A stretch of 64,000 bases of DNA from Bemisia tabaci. Taxonomy: Eukaryota; Arthropoda; Insecta; Hemiptera; Aleyrodidae. Under the pieces are notes generated by a model, which was given only the letters and a program-made list of their open reading frames with translations, was not told where the DNA came from and made no database searches. Of this stretch, positions 63,949 to 64,000 are shown piece after piece. How positions within the stretch are numbered: position 1 is the first letter of the stretch; each line of letters starts with the position of its first letter. The stretch covers positions 7,006,001 through 7,070,000 of the forward strand of contig NC_092801.1 of the NCBI RefSeq assembly GCF_918797505.1. Direction: 5' to 3'. The translations under genes and the position numbers were made by a program.

Positions 63949-64000
63949 GTCAGTGACATCCATCAATCAATCTCTTATGATCTGCAAGTGTGTCTCTCTA

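Overview
The window is nuclear DNA of an animal, almost certainly an insect. Genes are split by GT-AG introns, the sequence is AT-rich, and the intergenic and intronic DNA is packed with short DNA transposons and foldback elements. The sugar transporter resembles the insect facilitated trehalose transporter (Tret1) group. My guess is a sap-feeding hemipteran such as a whitefly, based on the transporter and the style of the repeats. I could not verify this.

Layout. Bases 1-16,800 hold no protein gene I can support; they are a mosaic of MITEs, a CACTA-like element, a tRNA-derived SINE and tandem repeats. Bases 16,869-24,661 (+) hold an eight-exon Tret1-like transporter of about 480 residues. 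Every splice phase fits, but exon 4 carries one extra T that breaks the frame. Bases 26,409-27,498 (+) hold two or three possible exons of an unidentified small gene. From about 29,225 to the end of the window (+) lies a large gene for a C2H2 zinc-finger protein: a 5' exon, then ten coding exons that join in phase into an open frame of 834 codons, continuing past base 64,000. Its N-terminal part has a classical finger beside a basic patch. A long acidic Ser/Glu-rich region follows, with an atypical finger at its end. Then come Gln/Pro/Met-rich and Arg/Gly-rich stretches, and a SUMO-interaction-like motif before a third finger. It looks like a nuclear chromatin or transcription factor; I cannot name the orthologue.

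The 17.5-kb intron of the zinc-finger gene (32,045-49,512) is the densest repeat zone. It holds a 3-kb element with perfect 29-bp inverted ends, itself invaded by other elements, plus hAT-type elements with perfect 8-bp target duplications and several foldback families. Six or more elements across the window share CAGGG-type ends but have unrelated short-word repeat interiors. The two genes have no obvious functional link.

Most notable: the single-base frameshift in the transporter; a palindromic TTAA-flanked family whose arms differ between copies by paired (covarying) changes; the CAGGG-ended family; a foldback with an 11-bp target duplication; and an upstream ORF overlapping the probable start codon of the zinc-finger gene.
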